Shown piece by piece: positions 61,001 through 64,000 of a DNA stretch of 64,000 nt. The notes beneath the pieces are model-generated. The model ran no database searches, was not told where the DNA came from, and saw nothing but the letters and a program-made list of their open reading frames with translations. Every line of letters begins with the position of its first letter. Within the stretch, counting starts at the first letter, position 1. The DNA is from Pseudomonas crudilactis (GTDB lineage Bacteria > Pseudomonadota > Gammaproteobacteria > Pseudomonadales > Pseudomonadaceae). A program made the translations under genes and the position numbers. Location: NCBI RefSeq assembly GCF_013433315.1, contig NZ_WXVV01000018.1:95544-159543 (forward strand), written 5' to 3'.

Positions 61001-64000
61001 CCAGTCACCGGTTCGCCTGTCGTCGTAACCCTGTCAAACGGTCAGACCATCACCATCGGCGTTGGCCAAACCACCGGCACCGCGACCACCATCGCACCGA
61101 ACGATGCGCTGACCGGCCACGCGCCGATCACCAACTCGATCACGGGCGTCACTGGCGGCAACTACGAAAATCTCGTGGCCGATAAAACGCCGGTCAGCAC
61201 CAACGTGACCGACACCGTCGACACCACCAACCTGTCGCTCAGCGCGACCGGTTCTGTGGCTGAGGGCGGCTCGATCATCTACACCGCGACATTGACCAAC
61301 GCTGCTGGCTCGCCAGTCACCGTGACCCTGTCGAACGGCGCGGTGATTACCATCGAAGCTGGCAAAACCACTGGCACCGTGTCTGTTCCAGCGCCAGCCG
61401 ATGACGTCTACAAAGACGCCGGCAAGGTTGAAGCGACGATCTCCACCGCTACCGGTGGCAACTTCGAAAACCTCGTGCCGAGCACTGTACCGGCCGTGAC
61501 CGAAGTCACCGATACCATCGACACCTCGACCGTCAAACTGACGGCTGATACGTCGGTCGCTGAAGGCGGCACCGTCACTTACACCGCCACTGTCGGCGCT
61601 CCAGTGACCGGCTCGCCTGTCGTGGTGACGCTGGCCAATGGTCAGAACATCACCATCGAAGTCGGTAAAACCACCGGCACCGTGACCTTCACCGCACCGA
61701 ACGATGCGCTGACCGGCCACGCGCCGCTCACCAACGCGATCACCGACGTAACCGGCGGCAACTTCGAAAATCTGGTGGCGGACAAAACGCCGGTCAGCAC
61801 CACCGTGACCGACACCGTCGACACCACCAACCTGTCGCTCAGCGCGACCGGTTCTGTGGCTGAGGGCGGCTCGATCATCTACACCGCCACATTGACCAAC
61901 GCTGCTGGCTCGCCAGTGACCGTGACGCTGAGCAACGGCGCCGTGATCACCATCGAGGCCGGCAAAACCACCGGCACCGTGACCGTTCCAGCACCGGCCG
62001 ATGACGTTTACAAAGACGCGGGCAAGGTCGAAGCGACGATCTCCACCGCTACCGGTGGCAACTTCGAAAATCTGGTGCCGAGCACTGTTCCGGCCGTGAC
62101 CGAAGTCACCGACACCATAGACACCTCGACCGTCAAACTGACGGCCGATACCTCCGTGGCCGAAGGCGGCACCGTCACTTACACCGCCACTGTCGGCGCT
62201 CCAGTTACCGGTTCGCCGGTCACCGTGACCTTGGCCAACGGCCAGAACATCACCATCGAAGTCGGCAAAACCACCGGCACCGTGACCACCACCGCACCGA
62301 ACGATGCGCTGACCGGTCAGGCGCCACTGACCAACTCGATCACGGGTGTCACTGGCGGCAACTACGAAAACCTGGTGGCCGACAAGACCCCGGTTTCAAC
62401 CACTGTCACCGATACCGTCGACACCACTAACCTGTCGCTGAGCGCGACGGGTTCGGTTGCTGAAGGTGGCTCGATCATCTACACCGCAACGCTGACCAAC
62501 GCGGCTGGCTCGCCAGTCACCGTGACCCTGTCGAACGGCGCCGTGATCACCATTGAGGCGGGCAAAACCACTGGCACCGTCACCGTCGCTGCGCCAGCGG
62601 ATGACGTTTACAAAGATGCAGGCAAAGTCGAAGCAACCATTTCGACCGCGACTGGTGGCAACTTCGAGAATCTGGTGCCAAGCACCGTACCGGCCGTGAC
62701 CAATGTCACCGACACCATCGACACCACAACCGTAAAACTCACCGCCACCGAGTCGACAGCTGAGGGTGGCAACGTCACCTACACCGCGACTGTCGGCGCG
62801 CCAGTCACCGGCTCGCCGGTTGTCGTAACCTTGGCCAACGGTCAGACGATCACCATCGGCGTCGGCCAGACCACCGGCACCGCGACCACCACGGCGCCGA
62901 ACGATGCGTTGACCGGTCACGCACCACTGACCAACGCGATCACCAACGTGACCGGCGGTAACTACGAAAACCTTGTTGCGGACAAGACCCCGGTATCGAC
63001 CAATGTCACCGACACCGTCGACACGACCAATCTGTCACTCAGCGCTACCAATTCGGTCGCTGAAGGTGGCTCGATCGTCTACACCGCGACCCTGACCAAC
63101 GCCGCTGGCTCGCCAGTGACCGTCACCCTGTCGAACGGCGCCGTGATCACCATCGACGCCGGTAAAACCACTGGCACCGTGACTGTTCCTGCGCCGGCCG
63201 ACGACGTCTACAAAGACGCCGGTACCGTGCAGGCGACGATCAGCACCGCCACCGGTGGTAACTTCGAAAACCTGGTGCCGAGCACAACGCCGGCTGTGAC
63301 CAGCGTCACCGATACCATCGACACCACCACGGTGAAACTGACGGCCACCGAGTCTGCCGCTGAAGGCGGCAACGTCGTCTACACCGCGACGGTCGGTGCA
63401 CCAGTAACCGGTTCGCCAGTTGTCGTGACTTTGGCCAATGGTCAAACCATCACCATCGGCGTCGGCCAGACCACCGGCACGGCGACCGCCACTGCGCCGA
63501 ATGACGCATTGACCGGCCACGCTCCGCTGACCAACGCGATCACCAACGTGACCGGTGGCAACTACGAAAATCTGGTGGCCGACAAGACGCCGGTCAGCAC
63601 CAACGTCACTGACACTGTCGACACCACCAACCTGTCGTTGAGCGCGACCGGTTCTGTGGCTGAAGGCGGTTCGATTGTTTACACCGCGACCCTGACCAAC
63701 GCCGCTGGTTCGCCAGTCACCGTGACTCTTTCGAACGGCGCCGTAATCACCATTGATGCCGGCAAAACCACTGGCACCGTGACCGTTCCCGCCCCGGCTG
63801 ACGATGTCTACAAAGACGCCGGCACCGTGCAGGCGACCATCAGCACGGCTACCGGTGGCAACTTCGAAAACCTGGTGCCAAGCACGACTCCGGCTGTGAC
63901 CAGCGTCACCGATACCATCGACACCACCACGGTGAAACTGACGGCCACCGAGTCTGCCGCTGAAGGCGGCAACGTCGTCTACACCGCGACGGTCGGTGCA
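52007..64000 (+). CDS. lapA: LapA, giant type I secreted biofilm adhesin (3' end outside window)
   Basis: The frame is open from the ATG at 52007 (GGAGAG 9 bp upstream) to the window end, 3998 codons. The start MSSVVAIVKSIVGQVFVVSP and the module to about residue 125 match the LapA retention domain that plugs LapE. TAAG at 107-110 is the LapG cut site known in P. fluorescens. Then come Gly-rich residues (113-123) and from about residue 180 perfect 100-residue beta repeats (TEGGQITYTATLTN, VTVTLSNGS, TTGTVTV). The C-terminal RTX and secretion signal must lie beyond the window. Divergent from lapEBC; LapD and LapG are not in the window. Confidence 0.95.
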   Translation, partial: MSSVVAIVKSIVGQVFVVSPEGVRRVLVEGDRLFVGDQIDTGLSGAVSLELADGRTLDLGRETQWSATAPDSSTDLAEATAQAAPSVAELQQAIAAGVDPTTALDATAAGPSAAGTGGAAGGGHSFVMLDATAGRVDPTIGFPTAGINAAGQAAQNITGGQTTDTTNALRESTLSLSATPSITEAGGVLVYTATLTQAPLTDLTITLSNGAVIVITAGSTTGTVNVPLAPNDTVYNDPTQIDVTVTGTTGGNGITVTPPTTPATTQVTDTIDTTTVTLTAGPSVTEGGQITYTATLTNPAQTPVTVTLSNGSTITIGAGQTTGTVNVPTPANDVYNNGSTVTTTITGATGGNFENLVPNPTPAVTTITDSIDTTNLTLTATGTVVEGGQITYTATLTNPAQTPVTVTLSNGSTITIEAGQTTGTVNVPTAANDVYNNGGTVSTTITGATGGNFESLVPNTTPATTTVTDSIDTTNVSLTATGTVVEGGQITYTATLTNAAQTPVTITLSNGSTITIETGKTTGSVNVPTAANDVYNNGSTVSTTITGATGGNFENLVPNTTPATTTITDSIDTTNLSLSATGTVAEGGSIVYTATLTNPAGTPVTVTLSNGSVITIDAGKTTGAVTVPAPADDVYKDAGQVEVSINTVTGGNFENLVPSTVPAVTEVTDTIDTSTVKLTADTSVAEGGTVTYTATVGAPVTGSPVVVTLANGQSITIEVGKTTGTVTTTAPNDALTGNAPLTNSITGVSGGNYEDLVADKTPVSTAVTDVADTTNLSLSATGTVAEGGQITYTATLTNAAGSPVTVTLSNGSVITIEAGKTTGTVTVPAPADDVYKDAGKVEVTIKDTSGGNFENLVPSTVPAVTDVTDTVDTTTVKLTATESAAEGGTVTYTATVGAPVTGSPVVVTLANGQNITIEVGKTTGTVTTTAPNDALTGHAPITNAITGVSGGNYEDLVADKTPVSTTVTDTTDTTDLTLSATGTVAEGGQITYTATLTNAAGSPVTVTLSNGSVITIEAGKTSGTVTVAAPADDVYKDAGKVEVTIKDATGGNFENLVPSTIPAVTDVTDTIDTSTVKLTATETAAEGGTVTYTATVGAPVTGSPVIVTLANGQTITIAVGQTTGTATATAPNDALTGHAPLTNSITNVSGGNYENLVADKTPVSTTVTDTTDTTNLTLSATGTVAEGGSIVYTATLTNAAGSPVTVTLSNGSVITIDAGKTTGTVTVPAPADDVYKDAGKVEVTIKDTTGGNFENLVPSTTPAVTDVTDTIDTSTVKLTATETAAEGGTVTYTATVGAPVTGSPVIVTLANGQNITIEVGKTTGTVTTTAPNDVLAGHAPLTNAITNVSGGNYENLVADKTPVSTTVTDTVDTTTVSLTATGNVNEGGSIVYTATLTNPAGTPVTVTLSNGSTITIDAGKTTGTVTVPAPADDVYKDAGKVEVTIKGTDGGNFENLVANPTPAVTNVADTINTTHLTLSAESYVLEGTSITYTATLTNAAQTPVTVNLSNGQTITIEAGKTSGSVTIAAPSDDVYKDVSKLTVTMTDATGGNFEKLDVSKTPVSTTVNDTIDKTTLTLSASDTVSEGGQITYTATLSNPAGTAMTVTLANGAVINIAAGATSGSVNFAAPANTPYIDGGKVQTAIASHSGGNFEQVDANRSAVVTTVTDTVDTTNISLSATASVAEGGSIVYTASLTNPAGTAMTVTLSNGAVINIAKGATTGTATVAAPADDVYKDAGKVDASITKTTGGNFENLVVDKTPAVTDVTDTIDNSTVSLTATASTTEGGVVVYTASVTAPVTGAPVVVTLSNGQTITIPVGASSGSVNFTAPNDALAGGNTLSVKIDGTSGGNYENLVADKTPAVTSVTDTVDTTNLSLSATGTVAEGGSIVYTATLTNPAGTPVTVTLSNGSVITIEAGKTTGTVTVPAPADDVYKDAGKVEVTIKDATGGNFENLVPSTTPAVTDVTDTIDTSTVKLTADTTVAEGGTVTYTATVGAPVTGSPVVVTLANGQSITIEVGKTTGTVTTTAPNDALNGQASLGNSITNVSGGNYENLVADKTPVSTTVTDTVDTTDLSLSATNSVAEGGSIIYTATLTNPAGTPVTVTLSNGSVITIEAGKTTGTVTVAAPADDVYKDAGKVEVTIKDATGGNFENLVPSTVPAVTEVTDTIDTSTVKLTATESAAEGGTVTYTATVGAPVTGSPVIVTLANGQNITIEVGKTTGTVTTTAPNDALNGHTPLTNAITGVSGGNYENLVADKTPVSTTVTDTVDTTNLSLTATGTVAEGGSIVYTATLTNPAGTPVTVTLSNGSVITIEAGKTTGTVTVPAPADDVYKDAGKVEVTIKDATGGNFENLVPSTTPAVTDVTDTIDTSTVKLTATESTAEGGTVTYTATVGAPVTGSPVVVTLANGQNITIEVGKTTGTVTTTAPNDALTGHAPLTNAITDVSGGNYENLVADKTPVSTTVTDTVDTTNLSLTATGTVDEGGQITYTATLTNAAGSPVTVTLSNGSVITIKAGETTGTVTVDAPKDDVYKDAGTVEATIKGATGGDFENLVTSTAPAVTTVNDTIDTSTVSLTATANVAEGETVVYTATVTAPVTGSPVVVTLSNGQTITIAVGETTGSVNFVAPNSPLAGGSSLSVTIDGATGGNYEKLAVDGKSADTAVSDTTDTTNLNLTATDSVAEGGSIVYTATLTNPAGTPVTVTLSNGSVITIEAGKTTGTVTVAAPADDVYKDAGKVEVTIKDATGGNFENLVPSTVPAVTNVTDTIDTTTVKLTATESAAEGGTVTYTATVGAPVTGSPVVVTLANGQTITIGVGQTTGTATTIAPNDALTGHAPITNAITEVSGGNYENLVADKTPVSTNVTDTVDTTNLSLTATGTVAEGGSIIYTATLTNAAGSPVTVTLSNGAVITIDAGKTSGTVTVPAPADDVYKDAGKVEATISTATGGNFENLVPSTVPAVTNVTDTIDTSTVKLTADTSVAEGGTVTYTATVGAPVTGSPVVVTLSNGQTITIGVGQTTGTATTIAPNDALTGHAPITNSITGVTGGNYENLVADKTPVSTNVTDTVDTTNLSLSATGSVAEGGSIIYTATLTNAAGSPVTVTLSNGAVITIEAGKTTGTVSVPAPADDVYKDAGKVEATISTATGGNFENLVPSTVPAVTEVTDTIDTSTVKLTADTSVAEGGTVTYTATVGAPVTGSPVVVTLANGQNITIEVGKTTGTVTFTAPNDALTGHAPLTNAITDVTGGNFENLVADKTPVSTTVTDTVDTTNLSLSATGSVAEGGSIIYTATLTNAAGSPVTVTLSNGAVITIEAGKTTGTVTVPAPADDVYKDAGKVEATISTATGGNFENLVPSTVPAVTEVTDTIDTSTVKLTADTSVAEGGTVTYTATVGAPVTGSPVTVTLANGQNITIEVGKTTGTVTTTAPNDALTGQAPLTNSITGVTGGNYENLVADKTPVSTTVTDTVDTTNLSLSATGSVAEGGSIIYTATLTNAAGSPVTVTLSNGAVITIEAGKTTGTVTVAAPADDVYKDAGKVEATISTATGGNFENLVPSTVPAVTNVTDTIDTTTVKLTATESTAEGGNVTYTATVGAPVTGSPVVVTLANGQTITIGVGQTTGTATTTAPNDALTGHAPLTNAITNVTGGNYENLVADKTPVSTNVTDTVDTTNLSLSATNSVAEGGSIVYTATLTNAAGSPVTVTLSNGAVITIDAGKTTGTVTVPAPADDVYKDAGTVQATISTATGGNFENLVPSTTPAVTSVTDTIDTTTVKLTATESAAEGGNVVYTATVGAPVTGSPVVVTLANGQTITIGVGQTTGTATATAPNDALTGHAPLTNAITNVTGGNYENLVADKTPVSTNVTDTVDTTNLSLSATGSVAEGGSIVYTATLTNAAGSPVTVTLSNGAVITIDAGKTTGTVTVPAPADDVYKDAGTVQATISTATGGNFENLVPSTTPAVTSVTDTIDTTTVKLTATESAAEGGNVVYTATVGA
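52561..64000 (+). repeat. 38 tandem 300-bp repeats of lapA (39th partial)
   Basis: The EGG core motif recurs every 300 bp exactly, from 52561 (divergent first copy) to 63961, with no length change. From about 53761 two types mostly alternate, giving a 600-bp unit: type A (LTNAAGSPVTVTLSNGSVIT, then PADDVYKDAGKVE) and type B (VGAPVTGSPVVVTLANGQ, then PNDALTGHAPLTNAI). Four A-like copies in a row (56161-57360) break the pattern. Confidence 0.93.

Noticed and set aside
52561..64000. CRISPR-like array
   Set aside because: The units are 300 bp, coding and without unique spacers; no cas genes nearby.

Overview
The window looks like a chromosome segment of a fluorescent-group Pseudomonas. It is GC-rich, carries two families of Pseudomonas-type REP hairpins between genes, and has a lapEBC/lapA locus in which the LapA N-terminus has TAAG at residues 107-110, the place where LapG cuts LapA in P. 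fluorescens. I see no rRNA, tRNA, CRISPR array, insertion sequence or prophage.

Layout. 1-507: end of an FAD oxidoreductase. 602-6979: pgaABCD operon (minus) for the exopolysaccharide poly-N-acetylglucosamine. 7238-9671: YdgA-family protein and a small membrane protein. 9765-14836: tightly overlapped efflux operon marR-aaeB-aaeX-aaeA-OMP. 14915-18793: Fic AMP-transferase, DUF2789 protein, YbaK-type deacylase, NfeD/slipin pair. 18788-37090: an accessory cluster built around a 2138-residue DUF4347/Ig-repeat protein. 37091-38266: a gap with a likely small RNA or leader, then a NYN-domain protein. 38247-43540: EmrAB-type efflux operon with its own outer-membrane factor, and a LysR regulator. 43715-46381: taurine-type ABC permease and ATPase with a TauD-like dioxygenase. 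46751-64000: lapCBE (minus) diverging from lapA (plus); lapA runs off the window after 3998 codons.

The most interesting part is 18788-37090. The giant secreted-looking protein has an N-terminal LEPR motif, a DUF4347 domain with a caspase-like His/Cys pair, a Gly-rich region and 13 Ig-like repeats. It is followed by its own TolC-type outer-membrane factor, an aspartyl/asparaginyl hydroxylase fused to what looks like a Nif11-type leader domain, and a sulfotransferase. Nearby are a second sulfotransferase, a GT39-type membrane glycosyltransferase, a phage-collar (MdpB-like) protein with a DUF6916 protein, a GNAT acetyltransferase, and an operon of three different HlyD-type adaptors. One adaptor carries a GAF-like domain and another carries a PqqD-like domain plus an M50 zinc-protease membrane core. 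No ABC or RND pump is present. I infer a non-canonical export and modification system for the DUF4347 protein that borrows parts used elsewhere for RiPP peptides; this is a hypothesis.

The window therefore groups three surface or biofilm systems: PNAG polysaccharide, the DUF4347 protein and LapA. Candidate control sites fit that theme: two RsmA/CsrA-like GGA motifs in the pgaA leader and an inverted pair of FleQ-like boxes between lapE and lapA.
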